A DNA stretch of 64,000 nt from Pedobacter rhodius (GTDB lineage Bacteria > Bacteroidota > Bacteroidia > Sphingobacteriales > Sphingobacteriaceae): the NCBI RefSeq assembly GCF_027213645.1, contig NZ_JAPWGL010000002.1, positions 868,001 through 932,000 on the forward strand. Direction: 5' to 3'. Positions within the stretch are counted from its first letter, which is position 1. Each line of letters begins with the position of its first letter. Under the pieces are notes generated by a model. That model was not told where the DNA came from. It did no database searches and worked only from the letters and a program-made list of their open reading frames with translations. The translations under genes were made by a program, and so were the position numbers. Positions 1-9,250 of the stretch are shown piece by piece.

Positions 1-10
1 TTAATTCGGA

Positions 11-1054
11 TTACAATGTTGCCATATCAATTACAAAACGGTAACGAACATCGCCCTTTTGCATTCTGTCGTAAGCATTATGAATGTCTTTGATATCTAT
101 CATTTCAATATCTGAAACGATGTTATTTTCCGCGCAGAAATCAAGCATTTCCTGGGTTTCCTTGATACCGCCGATACCGGAACCGGCAAGGCTTTTTCTG
201 CCGCCCAATAAGCTGAAAGCAGCAATTTCTGCTGGTTTTGGTGGCACGCCTACACAAATATGGGTACCATTTGTTCTTAATAAAGACAGGTACATGTTAA
301 AATCATGTTCAGCAGATACCGTATCTAAAATAAAATCGAAGGTTCCTTTTGCTGCTTTAATTTGTTCAGGGTCTGTTGTAACCACAAAATGATGAGCACC
401 TAATTTTTTTGCATCTTCTTCCTTTTTAGGCGATGTACTCAAAACAGTAACCTCTGCACCAAACGCAACGCCAAACTTAACGGCCATGTGTCCGAGTCCA
501 CCTAAGCCTAAAACAGCCAGTTTATGGCCTTTCCCAACTTTCCAGTGGCGAAGCGGAGAATAGGTTGTGATACCGGCACATAAAAGCGGTGCAACAGCGG
601 CTAAATCTAATTTATCAGAAATATTAAGTACAAATTCTTCTCTAACCACTATACTATCAGAATAACCACCATAGGTAGGTGTTTTTCCATCGCGCTCCAA
701 CCCATTATAGGTTTGCGTGTTGCCTTCAAGGCAATATTGCTCTAAATCCTGCTTACAGTTTTCGCATACCTGGCAGGAGTCTACCATACAGCCTGTGCCT
801 GCAAGATCACCAACTTTGAATTTTTTAACATGATCGCCTACTTTAACCACACGTCCGACAATTTCATGTCCGGGAACCATCGGAAAAATACCCGGAAACC
901 AGTCGTTTTTTATTTGATGAAGATCTGAATGGCATACGCCACAAAAAAGTATTTCGAATTGTACGTCGTGTGGTCCTACTTCCCTGCGTTCAAAATTCCA
1001 GGGTGCAAGATCTGTTTCAGCACTCTGTGCTGCATATCCTTTTGCTGCTATCAT
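11..1054 (-). CDS. Zinc-dependent NAD(P) alcohol dehydrogenase (cinnamyl-alcohol-dehydrogenase/YahK type)
   Basis: A 347-residue cytosolic medium-chain dehydrogenase that interconverts alcohols and aldehydes, probably with NADPH. The catalytic zinc ligands are visible: C41 in GVCHSD, H63-E64 in GHE and C159. The four structural-zinc cysteines are C94, C97, C100 and C108. The Rossmann loop GLGGLG lies at 183-188, followed by STSPKK, which is typical of the NADPH-preferring aldehyde reductases of this family. Length and motif order are normal. The gene stands alone: the next gene upstream on the same strand starts about 1.2 kb away, and a candidate promoter lies just upstream. The physiological substrate is not evident; broad aldehyde detoxification is the usual role in this subgroup (family knowledge). 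Confidence 0.93.
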   Translation of the reverse strand: MIAAKGYAAQSAETDLAPWNFERREVGPHDVQFEILFCGVCHSDLHQIKNDWFPGIFPMVPGHEIVGRVVKVGDHVKKFKVGDLAGTGCMVDSCQVCENCKQDLEQYCLEGNTQTYNGLERDGKTPTYGGYSDSIVVREEFVLNISDKLDLAAVAPLLCAGITTYSPLRHWKVGKGHKLAVLGLGGLGHMAVKFGVAFGAEVTVLSTSPKKEEDAKKLGAHHFVVTTDPEQIKAAKGTFDFILDTVSAEHDFNMYLSLLRTNGTHICVGVPPKPAEIAAFSLLGGRKSLAGSGIGGIKETQEMLDFCAENNIVSDIEMIDIKDIHNAYDRMQKGDVRYRFVIDMATL

Positions 1055-1085
1055 AAATTAATTATTTTTTATTTATTTTATTTAA

Positions 1086-1113
1086 CAAAGATAAGGCGCA
1101 ATTGTTAAGCAAA
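1086..1113 (-). promoter_or_regulatory. Candidate promoter of the alcohol dehydrogenase
   Basis: On the minus strand TATCTTTG (1086-1093) matches the Bacteroidota -7 consensus TAnnTTTG. A TTTG (1110-1113) lies 16 nt upstream, slightly closer than the usual 19. The start codon at 1054 is about 30 nt downstream. Confidence 0.4.
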
Positions 1114-1229
1114 TCGTATACATTTTAATTGATTACGATAGGCAAACAATAAGGCCTTCCTCAAGAATCATTTCACCATTATTCACGACAGATATATAGC
1201 TTATAGAGTAGAAAAGCTATTTAACTGAT

Positions 1230-2420
1230 TTATTTCCCAACCGGTAACTTTACGGTAAAACAGGTTTTCAGGGCTGAAGAGTTAACAATTATTTCACCGC
1301 CATGTGCTTTGGTAATTTCACTAGCTATATAAAGCCCGAGGCCAAGCCCTTCCTGCCCATGCTTCACCTTTCCCCTTGAAAAGGGTTTAAAAAGATGTGC
1401 CTTTGTGGCTTCATCTATGGGTTTACCTAAATTTATGATGCTGAGTTCCAACCCGTCATCACCCGATTTTGCCGACACCTGTACAGGTTTTCCCTGATCG
1501 CCATGCGAAATGGCGTTGCCCAATAAATTTGAAAATAGTTGTGCAATCCGCTTGTTATCGGCCTTGACAGGCTTTATCAAATCCAGTTCGAGGTTTATTT
1601 TCGTTTCGGGAACGATAATGTTAAATTCCGTAACCACTTCCTTTAAGGTTGTCTCCAGATCATCGGTATTATCGAAATTAAGGTTAATACCACCGCCGAG
1701 CCGGCCTCTGGCAAAGTCGAGAATATTATCAATCAATCCTCTGGTTCGCATGGTCGCATCTTGTATGATCTTCGCTAATTTAAGATTTCGATCGTCCATA
1801 TTACTCCTGAGCTGGAGTTGTACCGCATTGGATATCGCGTTTACCGGATTCCGGAGATCATGTCCTAACATGGCAATAAACTGTTCCCGTATTTCTCCTT
1901 CTTCCTGCTGTTTCTGGTTTTTATCCTCCGCATCCGAAAGATCATTCAGCACACTCAGGTGAAAGGAGATCAAATCGGCGAAAAGGTGAAAGGTATCGAG
2001 TGTATGTTTATTATTTACCTGTGCAGGGTTTGGGTCAATGGCACACAGGGTACCAAAAAACTCACCATTCTTAAGGATAATGGGAACAGAAATATAGCTC
2101 TGTAAACCATAAATCTGAGGGGTATGATGATGCTTCCATTCCTCATCTTCGCTTACATTATCAATCGCTACACTTTTATAATGCTGACGGATTTCGTTGC
2201 AAATGGTGGTATCCAGTTTTAATTCCCCGCCAACGGTAAGGCCAAAACCAATCTGGTCATTTGTTGCGCAGGCTATCCAACGATCTGCAGTAACCCTGGC
2301 AATAGCTGAAAAGCCCATTCCGGTTGTTTTACAAACGACCTCAAGAATATTAGATATTATCGGGATTTTCGCAACGGCTTCAATATCGCGTTGAATATCC
2401 ACTTTGCTAAGGGGTTCCAT
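1230..2420 (-). CDS. GAF-domain sensor histidine kinase
   Basis: A 396-residue soluble kinase. A GAF domain spans about residues 10-160 (SYISVPIILKNGEFFGTLCAID is characteristic). The dimerisation/phosphoacceptor helix has H187 in the box GHDLRNP, and a C-terminal HATPase_c domain carries the N-box (LLGNAISHG) and G-box (GLGLGLYI). There is no membrane segment, so it should sense a cytosolic ligand or redox signal. An in-frame ATG at 2528 would add 36 residues, but a TAnnTTTG promoter box lies inside that extension, so the start at 2420 is preferred. It is adjacent to, and on the same strand as, the LOV kinase and receiver genes; no receiver of its own is nearby. Confidence 0.88.
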   Translation of the reverse strand: MEPLSKVDIQRDIEAVAKIPIISNILEVVCKTTGMGFSAIARVTADRWIACATNDQIGFGLTVGGELKLDTTICNEIRQHYKSVAIDNVSEDEEWKHHHTPQIYGLQSYISVPIILKNGEFFGTLCAIDPNPAQVNNKHTLDTFHLFADLISFHLSVLNDLSDAEDKNQKQQEEGEIREQFIAMLGHDLRNPVNAISNAVQLQLRSNMDDRNLKLAKIIQDATMRTRGLIDNILDFARGRLGGGINLNFDNTDDLETTLKEVVTEFNIIVPETKINLELDLIKPVKADNKRIAQLFSNLLGNAISHGDQGKPVQVSAKSGDDGLELSIINLGKPIDEATKAHLFKPFSRGKVKHGQEGLGLGLYIASEITKAHGGEIIVNSSALKTCFTVKLPVGK

Positions 2421-2459
2421 GCAAGTTTTATTTATCCTGAGCGCAATGCCCCAGGTTTT

Positions 2460-2467
2460 CAAATATA
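2460..2467 (-). promoter_or_regulatory. Candidate -7 promoter box of the GAF kinase
   Basis: TATATTTG on the minus strand matches TAnnTTTG and lies 40 nt upstream of the start codon at 2420. No clear TTTG -33 element is seen at the usual distance, so support is partial. Confidence 0.3.
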
Positions 2468-2737
2468 AAAAATAATTGCGAAAATTTATTGTAATAAAAG
2501 TAAAACCAAGCCTGAACTTTCTTGCCATGTAACAACCAGTTCAAAAATCACTTTTTGCCGGATAAAGCAATTTATTAGCATTCCGTAAAATGGAACGACA
2601 TTATTTCGTTATAGAATGAAATTCTGTAATCTCTATATAAGAAGATCAGGGATTTCTTTACAAGCTTACTTTTTCCTTTTATGACTGCATTATTTGGTTA
2701 CTGAAGCCAGCAACATTGTAAATTAAAAGCCATGCGG

Positions 2738-3112
2738 TTACTTAGCATAGCTTCCCAAGCATGTTTCTACTGTATCAATAAGCTCCTGATAATCAAATGG
2801 CTTTGCAATGTAGGCTGATGCGCCGGCATGCTCAGCTATTTTTCTTCCATCCCTGCTTGCTGAAATCACAATTACCGGCAAGTTATGCATGCGAGGATTT
2901 GAACGAATACTTTTTAGTAATTGATCGCCTGAAATGACCGGCATCCACAAATCCAATAAAATCAGATCGGGCGATTGTGCTTCTATAATAGATAAAACAT
3001 TCAGGCTATTCCTTTCTACCAAAATTTCATGTCCGGTTTCCTCCAGAATTAAGGCTAACATATCCAATATGCCTTCATCATCGTCGCAAACAAGTATTTT
3101 CTTAATTTCCAT
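2738..3112 (-). CDS. CheY-like single-domain response regulator
   Basis: A 124-residue receiver domain with no output domain. The acidic pocket is D10-D11-D12, the phosphoacceptor is D54 (LLDLWMP), the switch serine is S84 and the conserved lysine is K104 (AKPFD). The ATG at 3112 overlaps the 3' end of the LOV kinase gene (stop at 3102), and a G-rich stretch in front of it may act as ribosome binding site. An in-frame GTG at 3124 is the alternative. The overlap implies translational coupling and a kinase-receiver pair. Without an output domain, its effect must pass through protein interaction or a phosphorelay. Confidence 0.92.
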   Translation of the reverse strand: MEIKKILVCDDDEGILDMLALILEETGHEILVERNSLNVLSIIEAQSPDLILLDLWMPVISGDQLLKSIRSNPRMHNLPVIVISASRDGRKIAEHAGASAYIAKPFDYQELIDTVETCLGSYAK

Positions 3113-4658
3113 TTGTATTACCACCCCCTATTGGTAAAGTAAAACTGAATGTAGAGCCTTCACCTTTATTGCTTTCAACCCATAAGGTTCCTTTATGATT
3201 CTTTATAATCTGATCACAAATGTATAGTCCAATACCCATTCCCGGAAAACGTTCCTGTACATCACCTACCCGAAAAAATCGTTCAAAAACCTTTTTCTGG
3301 TCTTCCGGGCTGATGCCTAAGCCATAGTCTGTTACCGATACCTTTACATATTCGCTTACCCGCGATAAGTGAATAAAAATTTCCTTCGATTCGGGTGAAT
3401 ACTTCACAGCATTTGACAATAAATTATTAATGACCTGTATCAAATGCGATTCATCTCCTTCAATCAACGCTTTGGTAGAACCTTTAAGCGCAAAATGATG
3501 CGACGGTGTTGATATTTGCATGGCATCAATAGTTTCACCAACCATTGCATCGAAGTTAAAAAAGGTTTTATGAAGTTCAATATTGCCGCTTTGTATACGC
3601 GATACATCCAGAAGTTCTGCGATGAGGTTATTTAACCGCTCTACATAAACAGCAACCTTATCCAGAGTAGTGCGGAAACGGTCACCGGCTTCTGTACTTA
3701 CCATACGTTGTAAAGCCTGAATATAGCCTTTAATTGTGGTTAACGGTGTTTTTAATTCATGACTTGCTATAGATAGAAAATCATCCTTTCTGCGTTCGAT
3801 TTCCCGCCTGTCGGTAATATCTTCAATTGCAAGCAATATCTGGTCTTTGTACTGCCCTTCCAGCTCTACACGGTAGGCGTTCAATAACATCAGCTTTCTT
3901 CCAATATGCGGAAAATCATGTTCCACTTCAAAATCGACTACCGGATTGTTCGTTGGAAGAATTTTCATAAGCAATTCTTTCAGTTGCGGGATGTCCCACT
4001 GATGGTTTCCGAGTTCATAAAGGTGCTTACCTACTGTTTCTTCGGCAGTTACTTTAAAAGTCTTCAGGAAATGATCATTTGCGCTGAGTACATTAAATTG
4101 TGGGTCCAGAACCAGAAGACTTTCTCTTACCGTTTGAATAATACTACTGAGAAAAGCTTCACTATCCCGAAGTTCAGCTGTACGCTCGTCTATCTTTTTC
4201 TCCATCAAATCTTTCTGCTGGCGAAGATCCTGTTCGGCTTTTTTCCGCGTAGTAATATCGTTTTGAACACCAATAAAGTGTGTTATCTGGCCTGATTTAT
4301 CTTTTACAGGCGACATGTAAAGTTCATTCCAGAATAAATCGCCATTCTTTCTGTAATTCCTGATTTCTACCCTGCACTCCATCCCATTTTTAACACAATC
4401 AGATATTTCCTGTCGCGCTGCCTGAGCACGATCATCTTTTTGAAGAAAACGACAATTATGTCCGATGATTTCAGAACGCTGATAACCGCTAATTAATTCA
4501 AAAGCCTTATTACAATAAACAATAGGGTTATCAGGTTGGTTATTATCAGTTATAATAATACCGGAAATAGAAGCATCGAGCGCTTTGGTTAATAATTCAA
4601 AGTTATCTGTTAAAGATTCTCCCGAGAGATTAAATTTACCGTTCTTAAATGTGTTCAA
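3102..4658 (-). CDS. LOV-PAS blue-light sensor histidine kinase
   Basis: A 518-residue soluble kinase. Residues about 22-138 form a LOV domain. The signature GHNCRFLQ at 66-73 contains the photo-reactive C69, and the flavin-contact residues N68, Q73, N101, N111 and Q132 (GVQND) are all in place. A linker helix leads to a second PAS domain (about 168-285), then a HisKA domain with H300 (SHELKTP) and an HATPase_c domain (NLLSNAVKYS; GMGIGLYI). It should bind FMN and form a cysteinyl adduct in blue light, changing kinase activity (family knowledge). The start codon appears to be TTG: an in-frame stop lies just upstream and the first internal ATG is inside the LOV domain. The gene overlaps the receiver downstream. 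Confidence 0.9.
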   Translation of the reverse strand: MNTFKNGKFNLSGESLTDNFELLTKALDASISGIIITDNNQPDNPIVYCNKAFELISGYQRSEIIGHNCRFLQKDDRAQAARQEISDCVKNGMECRVEIRNYRKNGDLFWNELYMSPVKDKSGQITHFIGVQNDITTRKKAEQDLRQQKDLMEKKIDERTAELRDSEAFLSSIIQTVRESLLVLDPQFNVLSANDHFLKTFKVTAEETVGKHLYELGNHQWDIPQLKELLMKILPTNNPVVDFEVEHDFPHIGRKLMLLNAYRVELEGQYKDQILLAIEDITDRREIERRKDDFLSIASHELKTPLTTIKGYIQALQRMVSTEAGDRFRTTLDKVAVYVERLNNLIAELLDVSRIQSGNIELHKTFFNFDAMVGETIDAMQISTPSHHFALKGSTKALIEGDESHLIQVINNLLSNAVKYSPESKEIFIHLSRVSEYVKVSVTDYGLGISPEDQKKVFERFFRVGDVQERFPGMGIGLYICDQIIKNHKGTLWVESNKGEGSTFSFTLPIGGGNTNGN

Positions 4659-5159
4659 ATCAATATAGATATTTAAATTTTACAAAATATTATTAAGCTA
4701 AACAGGAAGTCAGTCAATTTGTTTTAAAACACCTACAACCAATAAAGTCAGCATTAATTAAAGAATTTGAAAATTAAAGGTCTTACAAATTAATCTTATT
4801 TCCTAAGTATCTCATCAATTTTAAAAGAATTGATCCAAGCAGTTGCATTCAGCCCTGGCACAATACATTAATAAAATACGATCTTCTCATCTCTACAGTT
4901 TGATAAATTTAATGATAACTTGATAATTACTATAAGCTGCTACCACAGCATTGAAGATAGTGGAATATATTTATTCTATGGATGATTTTAATTTTACAGG
5001 CAAGCACATGCTCATTTTGAAGGCCACCTGATGGAGAGGTTAATTATACAAACATTCACAAGCGAATGACTAACCATGATGGTGCTTAAGTTAATGACAT
5101 TGCCGTAACCCGACTAAACAATAAGCAAAAAATAGTGTTTTCCTGGCATAGCTTAGCAG
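4659..5159. other. Intergenic region, no gene seen
   Basis: About 500 AT-rich bases between the divergent LOV kinase (minus) and MetA-like (plus) genes. It must hold both promoters. No convincing TTTG/TAnnTTTG pair, RNA gene, repeat or long inverted repeat was recognised. Confidence 0.5.
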
Positions 5160-5981
5160 ATGAAAAAAAATTTACTATTATTCGCATTTATTATTACAAT
5201 GTCTGGTTTAAAGGCACAGGTTAAAGAGCGCTACACACTTTTCCACGCGGTACCAAAGGAAAAACTTCGTGAAATGGAAACAGACAGACCTGATGTCACG
5301 GAATCTCCCATCACAACTGATGCAGGGCATTTGCAGGTAGAAACCGACCTTTACCGCCTGGAAAGGACAAATGGAGAAACATCGTTTAAAACAACGCAGT
5401 TATTTAACCAGGCCAATCTGAAGCTTGGACTTACCCGTTCAACAGCCATACAGTTGGTTGTTCAAAGCTATACAAAAGAAAAAGTACTAACTGATGGAGC
5501 GCCAGAGCGGGATCATGGTTTTGGCGACCTGACTTTGCGTATTAAACAGAACCTTATCGGAAACGATAAAGGGAACTTCGCAATTTCGCTTCTTCCATAC
5601 ATAAAATTCCCGACTGCTTCCGGCCGGGAAGAAAACAGCTATGAGGGCGGTATGATAGTTCCAATGTCGCTTAAACTGGGTGGCAAATGGAAGTTGGGCA
5701 TGCAGATTGAATTGGACAGGCTACAAAATGAGGAGGCTGAAGGCTACCATACGCAGCTGCTGGAATCTCTAACGGCAAGTCATCCGATATTTAAAAAACT
5801 CGACGCCGTTGCGGAAACTCATTATACTTTTGACATACAATCGCATCACTGGAACAATTTTCTAAATGCAGCCTTGCAGTTGGAAATCATGAAAGATGTT
5901 AAAATAGATGGGGGACTGAATTATGGCATACAGCATGATGCGATGAGAAGTTATTTTTTCGGACTTTCTTTCAGGTTGTAA
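5160..5981 (+). CDS. MetA-like outer-membrane protein (PF13557-type)
   Basis: A 273-residue secreted protein with a signal peptide ending at about LKAQ (residues 17-20). The segment METDRPDVTESP followed by aromatic/charged alternating strands, GFGDLTLRIKQNL and PYIKFPT is typical of the family named after phenol-degradation MetA, which are small outer-membrane beta-barrels annotated as transporters. The protein ends in an aromatic-rich strand (SYFFGLSFRL), as barrels do. It is a single gene converging on dnaE2. Substrate unknown; the phenol link is only the family name. Confidence 0.72.
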   Translation: MKKNLLLFAFIITMSGLKAQVKERYTLFHAVPKEKLREMETDRPDVTESPITTDAGHLQVETDLYRLERTNGETSFKTTQLFNQANLKLGLTRSTAIQLVVQSYTKEKVLTDGAPERDHGFGDLTLRIKQNLIGNDKGNFAISLLPYIKFPTASGREENSYEGGMIVPMSLKLGGKWKLGMQIELDRLQNEEAEGYHTQLLESLTASHPIFKKLDAVAETHYTFDIQSHHWNNFLNAALQLEIMKDVKIDGGLNYGIQHDAMRSYFFGLSFRL

Positions 5982-6038
5982 TACACAGACCATCTGTCAC
6001 CGTTCCAAGGGCGAAGAATCTGTCGGGTTGCTGCCGTT

Positions 6039-9000
6039 TTAGTGAAAATTTCGCCCTTTATGAAAGGCACTTTCAGCAGAAGTGACTAACGGCGTAGCAT
6101 GCCCTTTATAATTGACGGGATTAGTGGCTTCATTTGCCTGAACCAATGTTTGCGGCAGGTTTGTTTCCGTTAAGCTGCGTAATAATGCGCTCAAATTAAA
6201 ACAGTGTGAAACAACCAGGTGCGTTACCCCGTTAGCGACCTGTAATTTTCCCTTTACCATAAGCAGTTTAGACTGAACGATTTCTTTACGGTATTTATCA
6301 AACAGCGACTGCCATACAACCAGGTTTGCTGAACCTGTTTCATCTTCGAGCGTAATAAATAATACGCCTTTAGCCGTGCCAGGCCGTTGCCTAACTGTGA
6401 TGAGCCCGGCTATGCTAACTATATCTCCATCATTCTTCATTGCCAAGTCGCTTATCCGTAGATTACCCAGCTGCCGCAGTTGCGTCCGGACTAAACCAAC
6501 CGGGTGATCTTTGAGGGATAATCCGGTCGAAATGTAATCTTGTACCACATGCTCGCCCCTTGTCATCTCCGGTAAGGGTATTTCCGGCTCTAAAACCGTT
6601 TCCGATACCTGCCCGTCGAACAATCCTATTGGCCGGTCGGCCAAAGCAGAGACTTCCCAGAGCGCCATCCGCCGGTCAGCGCCCAGCGAGCGGAAGGCAT
6701 CTGCATCTGCCAGTTTTTCCAATGCTGCCTCCGGAACACCTGCCGCCCGTAATTGGTCGATGTGCCGGTAGCCTTGGTTACGCATAACCACAAGTTGCAG
6801 CATATCATCTTCTTTCAGCCCTTTTACCTGCCGGAATCCCATGCGCACCGCATAATATTTTTCGTTTTTAGCCTCCAGTATGTTATCCCATTCTGAATAA
6901 TTTACATCCACCGGTAATACCTGCACCTGGTGGTTCCGGGCATCCTGAACGATTTGAGCAGGCTGATAAAAACCCATGGGCTGGCTGTTCAGCAATGCTG
7001 CACAGAATACATCCGGATAATGGCATTTGAGCCAGGAAGAAATGTAAACCAGCAAGGCAAAAGAGGCCGCATGGCTTTCGGGGAAGCCATAGCCTTCAAA
7101 ACCCTGGAGTTGCTTAAATATACGTCGTGCAAAATCTTCTTTGTAACCACGGGCTGTCATGCCGTCGACCAGCTTCTTTTCATAAATATGCAGTTTACCG
7201 TTGGCTTTAAAGGAAGCCATACTTCGGCGTAACTGATCAGCTTCTGCGGGTGTAAAACCAGCCGCAACAATGGCGATTTCCATTGCCTGTTCCTGGAAAA
7301 GCGGTACCCCCATGGTGCGGCTTAATATTTCTTCGAGTTCCGGTTTGGGGTATTCGGGCAGTTCTTCCTTATTACGCCGCCGCAGGTAAGGATGAACCAT
7401 ATCCCCCTGAATCGGGCCGGGCCGAACAATGGCGACCTCTATCACCAGGTCATAGAATTCACGCGGTTTAAGCCGTGGCAGCATAGACATCTGCGCCCGG
7501 CTCTCGATCTGGAAAACGCCAATGGTATCCGCCTTACATATCATGTCATAAACAGCCACGTCGTCCTGCGGTACATTGGCCAGGGTAAGTTTCTTTCCGT
7601 AATGCTTCAATATGAAATCAAAAGCTTTACGTATCATGGTTAGCATGCCCAAACCCAATACGTCTACCTTTAGAATTTGGAGGTCTTCCAAATCGTCTTT
7701 ATTCCATTCTACCTGCGTACGGTTTTCCATACGGGCATTCAATACCGGGCAGAGATCGGATAATTTACCCTCGGTGATGACGAATCCACCGGTATGCTGA
7801 CCCAATTGCCTTGGAAAGCCGATGAGCTGGCAGGTGAGCTCCAAAACTTTGAGGATAAGCGGATCTTTGGGATTTAATCCGTTATCCCGAAGTCGTTTCT
7901 CATCAAAACCTTCCTTATAAAAATCCCAGATTGTGGCCCCGATGCGTTTAATGGTATCTTCTGATAAACCCATGGCTCTGCCAACATCACGGATTGCGCC
8001 TTTGTGCCGTTCCTGCGTAACGGTTGCTACGATAGCCGCCCGGTCGCGGCCGTAATCATTGTAAATGAACTGGATGATTTCTTCCCGGCGCTCATGCTCA
8101 AAGTCGACATCAATATCAGGCCATTCATCACGGGCATCAGACATAAAGCGGGAGAACAACAAACGGGATTTGGCAGGGTTTACCGCTGTAATGCCCAGGC
8201 AATAACAAACGGTAGAGTTGGCTGCCGAGCCACGGCCCTGGTGCAGAATACCTAAGTCTTCTGCCTGTTGTGTATAGCGGTATACACGCAGAAAATACCA
8301 GGCAAGTTTTCGCTTTTCAATAAAGTCAAGCTCAAATTCAATTTGCTGTACATGCTTTTCAGGCACCGGGTCGCCAAAATACTCCTTAGCACCATCCCAG
8401 GTAAGTTTAGTCAGCCGCTGCTGTGCAGTCATACCATTTACCAGCTTTTCCTCGGGTTCGAGGTATTTGAGTTCATTAAGTGAAAAGTTACAGGCAGCGG
8501 CAATGGAAAGTGCATTGCTAATTGCTTCAGGATAAGCCCGAAACAATCGATAAACTTCTGCTGAAGGCTTAAGGTAACGCTCCGCATTTGGATGGAGTTT
8601 AAAACCGGCGTTATAAATCGTACATTTTTCGCGGATACAGGTGAGTACATCCTGCAGTTCACGGCGCCCGGCACTGTGATAGTGCACATCACCTGTAGCA
8701 ACCAAAGGTACACCTGTTGCTTTCAGCCGGAATAACCGCTTGGCATCCTGCCCCTGGTAGTTGAAGGAGGCTGAAAGGTAAAGCGAGTGGCCAAATTGTT
8801 TTCGGTATTCGGCCAGGTCGCTAAGAAAGCCTGCATCCAGTTCAAAGCGGCTGTTGAGCTGTTCAGGCGGTACCGCTATAAATAGGATGCCTTCCTGATG
8901 TGCATAAACATCTGTTTTGTACAATTCACACTTGCCTTTTTCAGTCCGCAGGTTACCTTTGGTTAGCAAAGCAGATAAGCTTGCATAAGCTTTATGGTTT

Positions 9001-9242
9001 GTTGGATAGGCTAATAAACTGGCTCCATCAACTAAATCCAACCGGCAGGCCGGAATGAAATGAATGTTTTTTCCCCTGGCTTCCATGTGTGCCCGCACAA
9101 TCCCGGCCAGTGAATTCCGATCGGTAATGGCAATTGCTGTATAGCCTAAAGCTTCCGCATGCTCCACAAGTTCATGGGGATGCGAGCCCCCGCGCAGGAA
9201 GCTGAAGTTTGAAGTTACCTGTAATTCTGCGTATGCTGTCAT
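6039..9242 (-). CDS. dnaE2: Error-prone DNA polymerase III alpha subunit DnaE2
   Basis: A 1067-residue C-family polymerase used for translesion synthesis with ImuA and ImuB. The N-terminal PHP domain opens with SNFSFLRGGSHPHELVEHA. Palm motifs include GRGSAANS (337-344) and PDIDVDF (375-381), with catalytic D376 and D378, and KVDVLGL with D527. A C-terminal OB-fold follows (about 930-1030). The length is that of DnaE2 (about 1050-1090), shorter than replicative DnaE. It is the last gene of the cassette, starting 8 nt after the imuB stop, and should be induced with it on DNA damage. Confidence 0.96.
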   Translation of the reverse strand: MTAYAELQVTSNFSFLRGGSHPHELVEHAEALGYTAIAITDRNSLAGIVRAHMEARGKNIHFIPACRLDLVDGASLLAYPTNHKAYASLSALLTKGNLRTEKGKCELYKTDVYAHQEGILFIAVPPEQLNSRFELDAGFLSDLAEYRKQFGHSLYLSASFNYQGQDAKRLFRLKATGVPLVATGDVHYHSAGRRELQDVLTCIREKCTIYNAGFKLHPNAERYLKPSAEVYRLFRAYPEAISNALSIAAACNFSLNELKYLEPEEKLVNGMTAQQRLTKLTWDGAKEYFGDPVPEKHVQQIEFELDFIEKRKLAWYFLRVYRYTQQAEDLGILHQGRGSAANSTVCYCLGITAVNPAKSRLLFSRFMSDARDEWPDIDVDFEHERREEIIQFIYNDYGRDRAAIVATVTQERHKGAIRDVGRAMGLSEDTIKRIGATIWDFYKEGFDEKRLRDNGLNPKDPLILKVLELTCQLIGFPRQLGQHTGGFVITEGKLSDLCPVLNARMENRTQVEWNKDDLEDLQILKVDVLGLGMLTMIRKAFDFILKHYGKKLTLANVPQDDVAVYDMICKADTIGVFQIESRAQMSMLPRLKPREFYDLVIEVAIVRPGPIQGDMVHPYLRRRNKEELPEYPKPELEEILSRTMGVPLFQEQAMEIAIVAAGFTPAEADQLRRSMASFKANGKLHIYEKKLVDGMTARGYKEDFARRIFKQLQGFEGYGFPESHAASFALLVYISSWLKCHYPDVFCAALLNSQPMGFYQPAQIVQDARNHQVQVLPVDVNYSEWDNILEAKNEKYYAVRMGFRQVKGLKEDDMLQLVVMRNQGYRHIDQLRAAGVPEAALEKLADADAFRSLGADRRMALWEVSALADRPIGLFDGQVSETVLEPEIPLPEMTRGEHVVQDYISTGLSLKDHPVGLVRTQLRQLGNLRISDLAMKNDGDIVSIAGLITVRQRPGTAKGVLFITLEDETGSANLVVWQSLFDKYRKEIVQSKLLMVKGKLQVANGVTHLVVSHCFNLSALLRSLTETNLPQTLVQANEATNPVNYKGHATPLVTSAESAFHKGRNFH

Positions 9243-9250
9243 GTAATCTG

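Noticed and set aside
2421..2528. A 36-residue N-terminal extension of the GAF kinase as a membrane anchor
   Set aside because: The segment is mixed basic/aromatic rather than a clean membrane helix and contains a promoter-like box, so the shorter start is preferred.
3906..4295. A 129-codon plus-strand frame opposite the LOV kinase
   Set aside because: Composition is typical of a shadow of the coding strand, and it lies entirely inside the LOV/PAS coding region.
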